Of a stretch of 64,000 nucleotides of DNA, positions 28,678 through 42,069 are shown one piece after another (the stretch's first letter is position 1; every line of letters starts with the position of its first letter). Source of the stretch: Hortaea werneckii (Eukaryota > Ascomycota > Dothideomycetes > Mycosphaerellales > Teratosphaeriaceae); the NCBI GenBank assembly GCA_037044905.1, contig JBAOKB010000172.1, forward strand, positions 1 through 64,000. The letters run 5' to 3'. Made by a program: the position numbers and the translations under genes. The notes beneath the pieces were generated by a model that did not search any database, was not told the DNA's origin, and saw only the letters and a list, made by a program, of their open reading frames with translations.

Positions 28678-28859
28678 ACGCCGGGCCACTGTTCGATGTC
28701 ATCCGATATTGAGAGCGCGACCTTCCGGGGTAGAGCGTGCTGCTTGTTTGTTAAGTGTCCGACGATGTGACTCGGCCATACTGCATACTGACACTCCTTG
28801 CAGATGACGACGTGCCACTCAATTGAATGAAGAAAATGCTCCGTCGCATCGGTCGCCAT
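28678..28859 (-). pseudogene. Helicase-type zinc-finger fragment (unit B)
   Basis: Copy of 6464-6645, start codon at 28859. Here it faces the complete + strand fragment, which shows the inversion clearly. Confidence 0.65.
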
Positions 28860-28879
28860 TGTCGCTATAGATTCTCTAG

Positions 28880-29200
28880 ATGCGACGACGGAAATGCCTA
28901 TGGACCAAACCTACAACTTTAATCGTGTCCGTCGCTCTGTTATGTCTGCTCTGCACCTCCTGTCTCGCAATGGTAGCGTTGTCTCCGACGACGTTTATCC
29001 CCCTAACCTGCCTTGCGCTTTGTGTCTTGTGTAGGGGAACCCTTGTAGCTTCGCGGACCCTAGCTTCGGGGCTCCTCGACCTTACCTTAAAACGGCGACA
29101 GCGATATCTCGACAACGACACAACTCTAAGCAAAACTTCCGATACAAACATTTGTCGCATGGATGTTCTCTACAACATATCAAAATTTGAGCAAGATTGA
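28880..29200 (+). CDS. Possible small hydrophobic protein (unit B)
   Basis: Identical copy of the doubtful 106-codon ORF at 6666-6986. Confidence 0.2.
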   Translation: MRRRKCLWTKPTTLIVSVALLCLLCTSCLAMVALSPTTFIPLTCLALCVLCRGTLVASRTLASGLLDLTLKRRQRYLDNDTTLSKTSDTNICRMDVLYNISKFEQD

Positions 29201-29337
29201 ACAACGTTTGTGTTAACCCTAAGTGAATCGAGTGCGCCTTGAATCGAGTGAGCCCTTGGACCCTTTTCTTGGCACAAATTTTTGGTGAGCGCTGAATCAA
29301 GTCCGTACGCCCTCGATTCGACACTTTTATTTAGCGT

Positions 29338-29626
29338 TTGCAGTGTCCTTATACGCTCTCATATATTGATTGCAGGCCACATATATTGGCTTTGCGTAGC
29401 TTATATATCGTCTTTGTACAAGTTATACATGAAGTTTTCAGAAAACACAGAGGTTGTATGTTTCTATCAAACATATATATCAACTTTACAGGACATATAT
29501 AACGTTTGTACCGCTTGCCCCACAAGCTTCGTCCCGTGTCGCTCCGAGAACGAGTACAGTACCGAAGCTAACTCCGCAAACTGCGGTGATCGTTGCGGCA
29601 TGAACTACGACGGCTCACCTTGTCAC
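29338..29626 (+). repeat. Left inverted repeat (unit B)
   Basis: Copy of 7124-7412; partner at 37118-37396. Confidence 0.75.
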
Positions 29627-30059
29627 CTGTGAGTATCGCAATTTGTCACCCCTTGGGTGACAGCCCAGATGCCGTCTATGTCGCGAAAGCACTGCAGAAG
29701 TATTACGCCGTACAATGATGGCCTCCGCCCGCCACCGCTCCCACCCTTCACTTAGTGGCATCGCGATCACGATCGCAAACCGCGCCGAGCAAGAGCGGTC
29801 GAGCAGCAGTCGTTTACACCGGGTGAGGAGCTGATCATTTGAAGTTTGCCCGGCAGACCTCCTGTATCTTGACATGTGGGGCAACTTACCGACGGGCGAG
29901 CGGGAGTTGGAGCGTGTGAGTCATGGAACCACACCTACTGTCAGACGTGTGACATAACGATCCTGAAACCCCACGTACTCCCATTTTACAAGCGCTACCT
30001 ATCGACGCCAACACACGTATATCAAAGCCTGACTTTCTCACGTTCATTGAACTGTTGCG

Positions 30060-33000
30060 ATGCTACCCAAGCGAACAAATTCCAGCGCGCGAAAGCGTAG
30101 CTGCAATGGTACGGTTACGTTACGTTGGCCTTCGAAACATGGTCACGTTCCTGCCTGGCTAACACGAATGCACAGACGAATGTCTGCGCCGCATCGCTGC
30201 ACGCCTGTGCCTACTAGAAGGGCACTCGCAGCTTAATACGGGGCGTCACGTTGACGAAAACGCTGGCAACGTCGGTGCCTCAATTGGCGAACAAGCACCT
30301 CCGAATTGTTCTGAGAATGAGACCGAAGTTTGGTGTGACAATGCAGAGCAGCAAGAGACAGATTGCACTGGGGAACTGGGTTCTGGCAAGGTTGCGGGCT
30401 GTAACGTTGACAGGGCTGGCGCTACAGGCTGCTGCACTGGTGCGAACACCTCACACGACGGCGATAGAGTCAGCGATATCTATCACTCACCTGCGGCGAG
30501 CACATCTGCCTGTTGCCCTGGGGATAGGCCACAGGACGCCTGTGGTAGGAAATCGAACATCGAAACCGGCTGCAAAGACTCTCGCTGCGAGGACAGCGGT
30601 GGAGGCCAAACGGACGTTGAGGAAGACGGCAACTCTACAAGACGCAACAACATGTTTCGCGAGGCCGTTGACGCTCCTGGCGATTGTAGCACCGAGTGCT
30701 GCAAATTTGTTGGGAACACCACCACCGAGGCATCTAGCGCTTGCAGCAGCCACCTCCGCGCAGCGTTTGAAAGGTTTGAGGCCCTTATTCGACAGAGCAA
30801 GTGCATATGCCGTAGTGTCGTGGCGCAGATGGGGTTTTGCTGCTGTACACTATCTCCTGATGGCAGCATGGCGAAGGAGAGTACATCCACTGGACAAACA
30901 GCCATGCCGGCTGAAGCACAGAAGACGAAGGAAACCACAAGCGTCAAGGCCTCTGAAAAGACTAGTGATGCCATCTGCTGCACTGATCGAAAGCAGAATG
31001 CCTACGGAACTAGTTGTACAGCACTCAGCGACAATGGCGGTCGTGGTATCGGGTGCTGCACCGAATGGGAGCAGGGCACCTGCTCGTGTATTCGCAAGAC
31101 ATCGAAGAACAACAAGAGTTGCAGTGACGGCTGCTGTACACCATACACCGAAAATGTGAGCACGTGCGACGATAGGATCTCGAAGCGGGTCATTCCGGAA
31201 ACTATCGTTGGCAAAGGTGTGAACGTCGATGTGGAACACAACGCTGCACGTGAACACGTGGTATTGGGTGTTTCCGGCATGACCTGCACCGGCTGCAGCA
31301 CCAAGATGCAAAACGTGCTCGAATCAATACCTGGACTTTACAAGCCGCAAGTCACGTTCGTGTCCGGCACCGCTGCGTTTGAGCTAGATGGCGACGTAGC
31401 CAGGATAGCCGAAGTGCTACCTCTAATCGAACGAAGAACAGGCTTCAAGTGCTCACGAATTGTCGAGGGCTACCAGTATTTGGATCTACAAATGACCCCG
31501 CAAATGGCGAAGCAGCTTGAGGACTCCTACAATGAAGGACTGATATCCGTTGTCAAAGCCAAGGGAAAGACTTACCGCATCAACTACAATCCCCTCATTA
31601 TTGGGGCGCGAGACTTGCTGCCACCTGGAGCAACTCTTGCACCTCCAGCAGCTGATCCTAGTACTACGGAAGGGAACAATCGACTGTTGCAAATGACTTG
31701 GTACACTGCCGTTGCCGCAGCGCTTACAATTCCAGTGGTGGTGCTGAATTGGGCCCCAAATCCGGTGCCAACTCAGACCCGGGGAATCACCTCACTTGCA
31801 CTAGCTACATGCGTCCAGGCGATCGCGGTGCCCGAGTTCTACTCCCAAGCGATCAAGTCTCTCGTCTTCAGCAAGGTCGTTGAGATGGACATGCTAGTGG
31901 TCATAAGTATCACCGTAGCTTACGCTTACAGCGTCGTTGCATTCATTCTTGCAGAAACGGGAATTGAACTGAAACAGGAAGCCTTCTTCGAGACCAGTAC
32001 CTTACTCATCACCCTGGTACTCTTCGGCCGACTCGTCGCTGCCATTGCCCGCGTACGCGCCATCCGCGCCGTTTCTCTGCGCTCATTGCAAGTCGACACG
32101 TCGTTGCTTCAGCATCCTGACAACCGGACGACCGAAATCGACAGCCGCCTCCTACATTTTGGTGACACAATCCTCATACGCGCGCACTCCCGCATTGTTA
32201 CGGACGGGACTCTTATCTCAGGTGTCAGCGCAGTCGACGAGTCTATGCTTACAGGAGAGGCCATACCCATTACGAAACAGCAAGGCGATGCCGTCATTGC
32301 TGGTACTATCAACGGCGAGGGAGTCTTGCACGTCCGAATCACACGCCTGCACGGCGCGAACAGCATCAGCGACATCGCCAAATCTGTCGAGGATGCCCTT
32401 GGAGTCAAGCCGCGGGTCCAGGATTTAGCAGATCGAGTCGCTTCGTGGTTTGTCCCGGCTGTGGTCACGATAGCGGCTATCGTCTTTGCCATCTGGATTG
32501 GCCTTGCACTCACGATTCGAAGCGAAAATGGTGGAGGTGCCGTCGGTACAGCCATTACTTACGCTATCGCTGTGCTTGCTGTTTCGTGCCCCTGCGCGCT
32601 TGGACTTGCGGTGCCGATGGTCTTGGTGATTGCCGGAGGCGTTGCAGCGCGCCAGGGTGTGGTGATCAAAGCGGCCGATGCTACTGAGCGGGCCTTTAAG
32701 GTAACTGATGTTGTGTTTGATAAGACTGGCACGTTAACTAGGGGAGATCTTCGTGTTGTTCGTGAGGAGGCATTGAGCGACAGAACCACGAGAGACGAGG
32801 CACTGGCCATGGCTAAGGCGCTTGTGAAGGACGACAGCCATCCAGTTTCCAAGGCCATCGCTGCGCATCTTAGTGACTTGCCATCAGATGTGACATCTTT
32901 GGACCATGCAAAATCCATTCCCGGCTCGGGCATCCAAGCTGAATGGAACGGCCGTATCGTCAAAGCAGGCAACCCTTTCTGGCTCGGCATGGAAGATAAC

Positions 33001-33645
33001 GCTATCGTCACCCAGCTCCTTGATCAAGGCATGACTTGTTTCTGTATAAACATCAACAATATCCCGGTTCTTGCTATAGGACTCGAAAGCACACTCCGCG
33101 ACGAAGCGACAGCGGTTCTCAACTTGCTCCGCAACCGCAATATCACTCCCCACATTGTGAGCGGCGATCATGCTCGCGCCGTTGAAGCTGTCGCTCGTTC
33201 CTTGGACATCGGACTTCCAAACACGACTTCTCGTCGCTCCCCTGTTCAAAAGAAAGAATACGTCAGCAAGCTTCAAGCAAGCGGCAAAATCGTCCTCTTC
33301 TGTGGCGATGGCACCAACGACGCAATTGCGCTTGCCCAAGCTAATGTCGGTGTGCAACTTGGCTCCGCATCTGATGTCGCTGGGGCCGTTGCAGACGTCG
33401 TCTTGCTTAGAGGGCTAGACGGGGTGTTGGTCTTGCTCGATGTTTCCAAGCGAGCTTTTGTGCGCATCTCGTTCAATTTCGTCTGGTCGGCTGTTTACAA
33501 CGTCTTTGCTATTTTGCTGGCTGCCGGTGCGTTTGTGAAGTTCAGGATCCCGCCGGCATATGCTGGGCTCGGGGAGATCGTGAGTGTGGGACCGGTCATT
33601 TTGGCTGCTGTGTCCATGCTGGCGGGCAACGGTAACAGGAGTTGA
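30060..33645 (+). CDS. Heavy-metal P1B-type ATPase (unit B)
   Basis: Exons 30060-30108 and 30176-33645, intron 30109-30175. The 1172-residue product appears identical to that at 7846-11431, with all catalytic motifs kept; upstream hairpin at 29644-29662. Confidence 0.92.
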
Positions 33646-33941
33646 GCGGCCGATGTTTGCTTCCTGTGGGATTGGATTTGTTCTTCAGCAGAAATTAACA
33701 CAGGCTGTATCACGGGTGAGAGCAGTGCCAAGCGCCTTGATCGCCGCCTATTTGCAAGTCTTAGCGTATGCGGCAGGATTCATGACATCTGTCACTTTGG
33801 CTCTTCGCAGTGCGCTACAGTAAACTCCAGACGCTCCAGCGCGACGCTGACGATTCTGGCGCAAAGAAAACACGAAGCACCACTGCTGAGGCTAAGACGG
33901 CTCCTCTTACAACGTAACGTTTCTGTATGTAAACCAGTATT

Positions 33942-34222
33942 TCAGACATCCTCAGCATCGCGCGTCGAATATTTAGAGATCTCAGGACCATCCATCAAGC
34001 TCTTCATGCATGTCTTCACTCTCTCAGCCCTTTCTTCGTCAACAAACTCTTGGTCCAGCGTGCTCTGAAGTAATGTCAGTGTCTTGCTTAAGTCTGTAAT
34101 CGCGTACGTGCTGCCAATGTCCGAGTCGTAGTTTCCGTAGCCGTCGTATTAGGATAACGTTAGCCAACCCTGGCAAAACTGCCGAGGGAGGCTATACCGG
34201 CTGCGGTTCCTACAGCTTCCAT
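33942..34222 (-). pseudogene. Broken STAND N-terminal remnant (unit B)
   Basis: Same frameshift and TAA as at 11728-12008, so the damage predates the amplification. Confidence 0.45.
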
Positions 34223-34750
34223 GACATCAGCACAACACCAATGGTGGCGAGTCTGATAACTGTCTGACGGGCCGAGGAACCGAGTCTAGGCGCACAGAGA
34301 TCTCGGGACGGGCCGTAAGACACAGCGGAGCTTTAACGTCACACCCAAGATCCGCCGACAATGGCGGTCAAGCTCAACGTACCGCTGTCTTGTAAACTGT
34401 ACAGTATTAATTTACAAAGCTGTTGCAATCGCAAATCGTCGTCTATATCCAGTCGAGCCATCCCGCAGGTTGTGACATGGTGCGAAGACGTCGCTATTTG
34501 TATAGATTGTGGTATGCAAGTGAGTGTTCTGTTCGTAGAATCTGATAGAAGTCTTTGGAACAATGGTCACGTGCATTGTTGCGACGTGTTGTCCTCCTGT
34601 TGGCGTCGTCACCCTGGGTTCGACACCTTCACATCACTGGTTTCTCACGCGCGCCTGTCTCTACCACTGATCAACGCAGGTATTCGTGGCAGATCGCATG
34701 CTGTAGATCACATTTGGGCTCCACGGTGCGCCCGGCCCGGTGTAAGCGCT

Positions 34751-36162
34751 ATGGAAATTCCGTTCCACGATCCCTTCAACGGTGACGCCACCTCCGCGTT
34801 CGACGATCCTGACGCCTTAGGTTTCTTCTGGGATGAGCTCAATGCGGGCGATCTGACCCAGCCGTGTCCACAGTCTACCGACCCTCCCACCGAACCTCAC
34901 ACGCTTCAGCAACAGGAAGAGGAAGAAGATGAGTGTCAGGATGGGAAGAGCAAGTGGAACAGGGAGGCCAGCTCCTTCTACAAGAATGGGATGGCACCGC
35001 CGAACCACCTGTGGACACGCTGCGCTACACTGTAGAATGGAAGGCTGTGCTGAAGACTAAAAGGCTAGGCATGAACACTGAAGAGGACATATTCTTAAGC
35101 CCCAAGGCTCTCTGGGATGCCACCCTCCAACATAGCCTGGATACATCACTGGAACGGGAGTTCTCGCAGCAGAATCGGCCCGAGCCTTGTAACACCCTTG
35201 TAGTAGTATCAGTGAGCAAGCGCGCCGAGCGTGATCTCACGAAAGAGTTCGTAGGTCTCGACGTTGATTGGTCTCTCATCGGAGAAAAGCTCGAGTCGTG
35301 GGCCTGCCACTTTCGGGAGGGTAAACGTCTACTTGTCAAGATCACTTTCCGCTTTCGGCCGCGCAATGCAGCCCCGCAGACCAATCCTGGACGGGGAGGG
35401 CGGCAGTCTGCAACTCGACGCCAACGTCACCAACAGGCCCTACAACAAGACGCTGAAATGCACGCTAGCGGGGAAGGCGCGCATTGGCGAGCGGTATATA
35501 GGACCATGCGTTGCCCCGGCCGTCCGTGTAATAACAACCAAGGTCATTGTTGGCGAGACCCACACGGTGGGAAACATTACAAGCTGTTGACCGCCCACAT
35601 GAGGAAGCTCGTCACTCACATGAACGAAGGCAACAAGTTTGAAAGCCATCACGACGTTCCGGACACTATCCGCCAGCAGCTATATGCAGAGGCTGACCAA
35701 CGCACCGTCGCACATCGAGTTACGAGACCACCAAATCCTAGGGTGGCTCAAGTGCGAATGTGTGAATCTTCTCCAGCGTCGGAGCATGGAGGTCAACAAT
35801 GCTCCCCCGAACGGACGCCACCAACACTCGTTGCTACCCCTAGGCCGATTGTATTGGATCCTCTGGATATTCCCGGCTCTCACGGGAAGGCCATACAAGA
35901 CTACGTCAAATGGCAGCAAGACCAGGCTGATTCACAAGAGTGGATTGGCCAATTTGCAAAAGCTGGAGACATTCTCATAACTCAAGGCTTCAGACTGAAC
36001 TTATTCTATCAAACGCAACGCCTTGATTTGCTTACGGAGGGAGGAGTTTTGCAGGGAATAGCGGAGTCATTTCATAATGATCTTCCACAATGGGCACCGG
36101 AATATAGTCAGAAGTTTGAGGAAAGCCAGATCTACAGTCGTGAGACGCCCGGCTACATTTGA
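34751..36162 (+). CDS. Conserved fungal orphan, frame break (unit B)
   Basis: Copy of 12537-13948. The switch of frame between 34933 and 35035 is present here too, so it is either inherited or a consensus error shared by all copies. Confidence 0.6.
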
Positions 36163-37136
36163 TAGAGGTGATCGATAGATAATCCAGAGTTTCTAAAGTG
36201 TCCTTGTGCGCTCTTGACGTCGCTTCCCACCAGGCCAACTGCCCATCTTAGGAATTCCCCGAAATTGTCAAAATTGTGCGCCTGCTTCCGCCAATTACGA
36301 CGAACAAACGCTTTGAGCTGTGAGAACAACTCTTCAATAGGGTTCAGGTCAGGAGAATAGGGTGATAAGAAAAGTAGCATAACACCGGCTTCGTCGCAAA
36401 ACTCCTTGATCAAGGCACCCTGATGAAAGGACGCATTATCCATCACAAGAACAGAGTTTGGCTCAGGCCAACGCCCACACATGGGTAACAGCTCTTTGAT
36501 GAAGTCTGCGAAAAATTCACCATCAGTCGATCCTTGGTATATCCGAGAGTGTAAGACCCCGCTCTGCGTATATGCTGGCAAGATCTGATGTCTTTCCTCA
36601 CGATGAAACCTGGCGGTCTGGACGGCGGGCATACCTCGAGGCGCCCAGCCTGTGCGCCGCACGCCAGCTAGTGTATCACAACCAGACTCATCCACAAAGA
36701 CAAGCTGGTAAGATTTGTATTCTGAGAGCTCGCGCAGGCATGCGTCACGTAGATCTGGATCTCTCTCACACGCCACCCGTTGCGTCTTTTTCTTCGACCA
36801 GTCACAGGATTTTAGCGACCTGCGAACGCTGTCTTCGGAGACGCTCAACTCAAACTCTTCCCAGACAAATTCTGCCATCTCGTCAAGGTACAAGTCTGGC
36901 TTGATGAGAAGGCAATCCAGTAGCGCGGCGAGGACATGTGGAAGTATGCGCGACCGCCGTCCGCCGGCAGCTTTTGGCGCGCTTGGGGCCCCGAAGGCCC
37001 GAAGGTTGGCACGGACTCTAGTGACGGTGCGTGTGCTGCAGCTGGCAATATCGGCAATGTCCCTGTCGCTTAGCAAACTCGACCGAATCATCTCATACAA
37101 TTGACTTCTCTGGGACTGTGCAAGGTGAGGCGCCAT
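36153..37136 (-). mobile_element. Tc1/mariner transposase (unit B)
   Basis: Second intact 327-residue DD34E transposase, identical in translation to that at 13939-14922. Confidence 0.92.
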
Positions 37137-37396
37137 GGTTCATGCCGGCATGATTTTTAGGGCTTTCGGGGATGGCTTCAGTAGTCATGCTCGGAACGAT
37201 ACGGAACAAGGCTTGGCGAGCAAGCTGTACAAACTTTATATATAAGCCAAAAACTTAATATATGTGTTTGAACCAGGAGATATACTTGTTCTCGAGACAC
37301 GAGATATATCATTTACGCAAAGAAGATATATGAGCTACAAACAGCTAATATATGCGGATTTGACTCAATCTATAAGACCTCGAGAGGACACTGCAA
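37118..37396 (-). repeat. Right inverted repeat (unit B)
   Basis: Copy of 14904-15182; partner at 29338-29626. Confidence 0.75.
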
Positions 37397-37694
37397 TCGC
37401 CGGTACCAGGTAATTACTAATATTTCGTAAGTAGTAAGAATAAAGCTATTAGAGATAGACCTCTAAGTTTTAAAGAAATCGACTTCTTAAGAGTAAAGGA
37501 ATCGACTTTACCCCCTTTAGGGTTAGACTCTAACGCTTACCTAAAAGCAAACGAATCGACTTAATTTGTCCTAATACTAATAGTAGTATACTAAGTTATA
37601 AATTAGATTAATAAATGTTAAGCTAAAATTTATGTCCCTACCTTAGAAGAAGAACGACCGAGTTTTTGGCGTAAGCGATAGGACTACGGTACAT

Positions 37695-40679
37695 TTATAC
37701 TAGGTTATATCTTCCCGAAGGAATTATCGAGAATGGCCACATGCCTTGCACTTGGCCTTTGGCCTCAAACTTATAAGTGTCCTCGATCTTCGATTCTCCG
37801 TCTCGCTCGGCGGGCTCCACAACCCAGGACACGCTCATGCCCCGTAATCGAGATCTTGGAACAGCTTCCAAGACCATCTGCAGAGGCGACAGCACCATGA
37901 TCTTGCCGTTGATATCGCCGTCTATGTCGAAGATGGCGCGGCGTTTGTGCCTGTCAGTCATGTCGCCGAGCCTCTTTCCTTCGGCAAGGCCCGTGAGCAT
38001 TAGTACTGACTGGACGGTGTTGCGGGTGCGCAGACCTGTGTCGCCTTCACGAAGATCAAAATCTGGGCAATGCGTGTGGCATTGTAGATGTCGATTACTG
38101 TGCTTGGTAATGCGGGATGCTTGGATCAGAGCTTCGCCGTGGCTGACTGGTGGAGCTCCCGCTGAATGAGTCATGTATGCGTCCGGAGAATCAGGCGGTC
38201 GATATATGTTTCTCACCTGGGCTTTACCAGAAGCATTGCTAGCCGGGTCAATCTGTAACAGCACCATGTCCGTTTCATGGGGGCTATCAAAGCCCCATGG
38301 ATTGGTCGTTTGTCGGATTGGGTGTCCTGACCAGAAACCGCCTTTGTCCATGATCCTGTCCACAAACCATGACTGCAGAGGACACCGGTCTGTGCTTGCA
38401 TCGAGGAGGAACATATTGCGCGACGCATCTGCATCCAAGCCCAATGGAACCTGAGCCACTGATTCGATGATATCGCTTTTCCAATAATCGTTGAGATCTT
38501 CCTGATATATAGGGCTGGTGCTGAATTGCCCTGCTCTACGAACCTGTGCGGAACCTAAAGAGCTGTCGGGACCTCGCCAGCGCCAATCCGATGTTGAGTT
38601 GAGTATCGCGTTGGCCAGATCCTCTTCTTCATGTGTCCTGAGGTACGTGATGACTTCATGAAGGATGAACGTGGTCGCGCTTTCTAGCGTTCCGTAATTG
38701 GGGCGAAAGCGTCCTTTTAATGATCTGAGGCTCGTCCAAGGTTGGCGGTATTTTTCTTGAATCTCTTTCAGATCAATGAACTCGCTGACACGCCAGAGTA
38801 AGACAGAGAAGCAGAGACCCTCCTCTAGCAGCCCTCCGAATTCGGCTGCTTTCGTGGCGGCGGTTCGTCCTTGGGGATCCCATTCGGTGTCTTGAGCCAC
38901 GCATGTGTTTTGTCGTATGAAAGACCCCATCCAAGAAAAGTCGTTCGTTCGTTGACTAGGATTCATTGCTGCTCTGTGGTCAGATAGACGCTATGTTTTA
39001 GGCTTGGAACCAGCAACGGATACTTACTGGGATGAAGCGGTGATTCATATAGCTGGGGCACCAGGAGGGAAAAGTCTCCATTTGCCAGCGACAGCGCAAT
39101 TACACACGTATACAGGCTCTCTTGAGTGTGCGCCAGGACTGAAGTATTCAGTCTGAAATCGTAGTCGCACATGTTTCCAAGAATAGCGAGCTTGTCTGCT
39201 GGTTCATGCAAATTGCGCAGCCTCAAATACGGCAATGCCATTGCAGCACTGCATGTACGTCTCGTCTCCGCTTTGTATGTGCGTTGAATCAGAGACTCTT
39301 CTGTCTCGACAAATTTCTGGCTTGCTCGGTTGGGCTGAGGGGGGTGAAACCAGTCAATGAGCTCTTTTATCCTCGGTAGATTCTGTGGGTTGAGCCAGGA
39401 TCCATCTCTTGTTAGAGTCTCCCTGGTCTCTGTTTCCATCCTATCCCAATCCCGACGCCACTCGTCACGGTCAAGAATTTTGGGGGCTTCGACGCAAGCT
39501 TGGAGACAAACCTGCATCTTGTCCAGTTTTATCGCCAACTCACTTTCTGATGCGTCTTGCGAAATCAGATGCCAGCCATTGAGCACTACATTGTACAATT
39601 GCTGACGCGGAAAGAGCAAGAGCATGTTTCCGCTTGACGCAAACGCCTCTTGCAAGATCCAAGCTCTCGTGTTCCAGGAATCACCAACCACCAAGGTGAC
39701 AGCTTCGCGTATGATTTTTCTCTCAACACAGATTGCGGTAAGGTTCCCGAACCTAGCCTGACTTAAGCCTGTGGCCACAGGAACTGACTTCCCCGATTTC
39801 ATTTGGTAGTGAATCATAAGGGTGTAGAGGTGTTGTGGTTGGAGATGGACGTTAAGGAGCCCGATCGAGGTATGTGCGTTCTGGTATACGTAATCCATTG
39901 CTTGGATGGCCAGTTCTTTTTCTTGTGGCTTATCCTGCTCAATGCATTCCTATCAAGAAGATAGTCAATCTTATTTGCTGCGTCGAAGAGTAACAAAGAC
40001 GTACCTGGTCGATCCATATCATCCTGAACCCGTTTTCTCGAGCAAACGCCACAATTCGATCCAATATCTCGTTTGCAGCTCTGGCATCACGTACTGTACC
40101 ATCTTCCTCCACAACCTGATACGGTTGCTGTTCTGCCGTCTTTCGAGCATCACTCCAGCGATATGACACTGCGACGAAATGGTCACATTTTCGAAGTGAA
40201 GCTTGCTGTAGTCGGCGAATGCGAAACCTTTTCACCTGCCGGCCATTTGGAAATAGAGGGATGCGACGACACTCGACGCACGTGCGTTGGCACACGTGAA
40301 CACAGCCGCCACTGTATTCGAACACTCTCTTCTCCCCATCAATGACAGCCTCAAGCTGTATGGGTTGCGAACCTTTGATCTCGCATAGTCTGCAGTGCCC
40401 AGTGCCCAACTCACGCACCAAACGCTCTTGCGAATCGGATTCTGTTGGAGTTGAAGCATTGATGTAGTCGCTATTCAAAGCACCATCATCGGCATTTGGA
40501 TATTCTTCGTCCCCACCATCATCAAACGTTAGAAAACGAAGGTTTGAGGCCCAGTGGATAGCATGACTTCTTTGGACGCGGTGCGACAAGATGTCTCCCA
40601 ATTTGTCATGCAACCAAATCTCGACCGCGCTTCCTATATCGTCCTGCATCACTGATCTGCTCCGTTCAGCGCTTGCCAT
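37695..40679 (-). CDS. HET-domain protein (unit B)
   Basis: Exons 40679-40005, 39949-39028 and 38968-37695; introns 39950-40004 and 38969-39027. Product of 956 residues as at 15481-18465. The AT-rich spacer 37397-37694 precedes its 3' end. Confidence 0.9.
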
Positions 40680-40713
40680 ATCGTAGCACGGCTTTTTCAG
40701 GCGACAGTCGAAG

Positions 40714-40823
40714 AAAGCAAATCAGTAACGGAAATGGATGTCAGCATATAGTCGAACAAAATGCAATGAAAGCAAATCAGAAACGCAAATGGATGTCAGC
40801 ATGTAGTCGAACAAAACGCAATG
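40714..40823 (+). repeat. 55-bp tandem duplication (unit B)
   Basis: Copy of 18500-18609, with the same internal differences between its two halves. Confidence 0.9.
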
Positions 40824-41274
40824 ACGACGATTCCCCGCGAGTTGGCTTCTGCCCCTCCCACTCCTCCCCTTGGGGGCTTTGGAGCTGCTTAAAACAGCTG
40901 AGTGGCGAAGTACAGAAGTGTCTTGTGGATGACATAGGCATGGTCTAGACTGTCAGGATCTCGAACGCCGGGTCGCAAGATACCGTCGTCGACGCTGCAC
41001 GTCAGACCCTCTGGCGAATAAGCGATAATCCGTAAAGGCAGAATGATCTACTTCCTGATATGATTGGATAGCCATAATGAGGCTGACGAATAGTGCTCTT
41101 CACAGGGCAGCTATGCATATGCGAACCAGCTTCCTTAGGCGAAGAGACAGAAGATATCGGAGCTCTCCATTGGTCGTGATATTCCCGCCTTTTTTGTGTT
41201 GGGAGCTGATGCAGCTACAACAGCGGGGTAATCAAAAGTTGTTGCCATCACAATGAAAGTTGCGGCTATGCGCG

Positions 41275-41640
41275 TTACGTGGTATGCGCAACTTGACTGC
41301 TCCCGGCCACAGTATTTTCTGAATTGCCGATCCAAGGAGTACGCAGGCGATAGGATTCGAGATTTGGATGCCATCGTTGGGAAAGCTCCTCATCTCCATC
41401 TGTCCAGCCTAAAACTAAGCGAAAAAAGAGCGTGCGCGAAACGTAGGGCGACCTCGCTACAGGTGATCCACTAACATTGTAGGTTAGGTTTAGTAGTGCG
41501 TTTAGGAGGTGAAAACACATCTCAGCTCTGCGGTAGCGGTCATCTGCGAGGAACCGGAACCTCAGCACTAGTGCGTCGGGAGTTTGCACGCTGGGTAGAT
41601 AAACAATGAACCTATGAAGGATCTCTCTCTTGATGCGCAT
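41275..41640 (-). CDS. Hypothetical protein, possibly one exon (unit B)
   Basis: Copy of the ORF at 19061-19426. Confidence 0.25.
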   Translation of the reverse strand: MRIKREILHRFIVYLPSVQTPDALVLRFRFLADDRYRRAEMCFHLLNALLNLTYNVSGSPVARSPYVSRTLFFRLVLGWTDGDEELSQRWHPNLESYRLRTPWIGNSENTVAGSSQVAHTT

Positions 41641-41766
41641 TCCATAGATACGATGGGAGAAGCCGGTTGCTCAAGGTCAAGGTCTGGGTCTTGAGAATGG
41701 TCGCAATTCGTTGGTCCTCCCGGGGCTTTGTTGTAGATTCTCTACTAATAATTCTAAGCTTTACAG

Positions 41767-41967
41767 GAGCACCTGAAAAAGAAGAACGTCCTATACATCG
41801 CTATGTGTATTACGCGTTCCGAGCTTAACCACGATGGTCCCTCCTCCTTCGACGGTATGCTAATTACCCCTCAGGAACCCCGGTTGCACACCGGCATAGA
41901 TGCCCACGAGGGGTATTGTGGGAAGTCGATAAGTTTGACTGATTTGCCTTCCTCTATTCGTACATAG
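41767..41967 (+). CDS. Possible last exon of an unidentified gene (unit B)
   Basis: Copy of 19553-19753 with the same acceptor site. Confidence 0.25.
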   Translation, partial: EHLKKKNVLYIAMCITRSELNHDGPSSFDGMLITPQEPRLHTGIDAHEGYCGKSISLTDLPSSIRT

Positions 41968-42069
41968 CGCTGGTTTGTAGAAAGAACCCTTCGCGCAGAT
42001 TCCTTCCGTCTCTCCTAGGCGCTTCTATACCACGTCATCTTCTTCCTACACGTATTCTACAATCACCAT

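Larger units (their letters stand above)
29338..37396. mobile_element. 8.06-kb Tc1/mariner-like element with ATPase cargo (unit B)
   Basis: Second copy of the segment at 7124-15182, with inverted repeats at 29338-29626 and 37118-37396. Its position in the 22-kb unit is unchanged, so it multiplied with the array and not by transposition. Confidence 0.65.

Noticed and set aside
27403..28770. A complete 455-residue gene
   Set aside because: The frame has no ATG at its start, covers only part of the helicase N-terminal half, and its last 30 codons are antisense of an inverted zinc-finger fragment.
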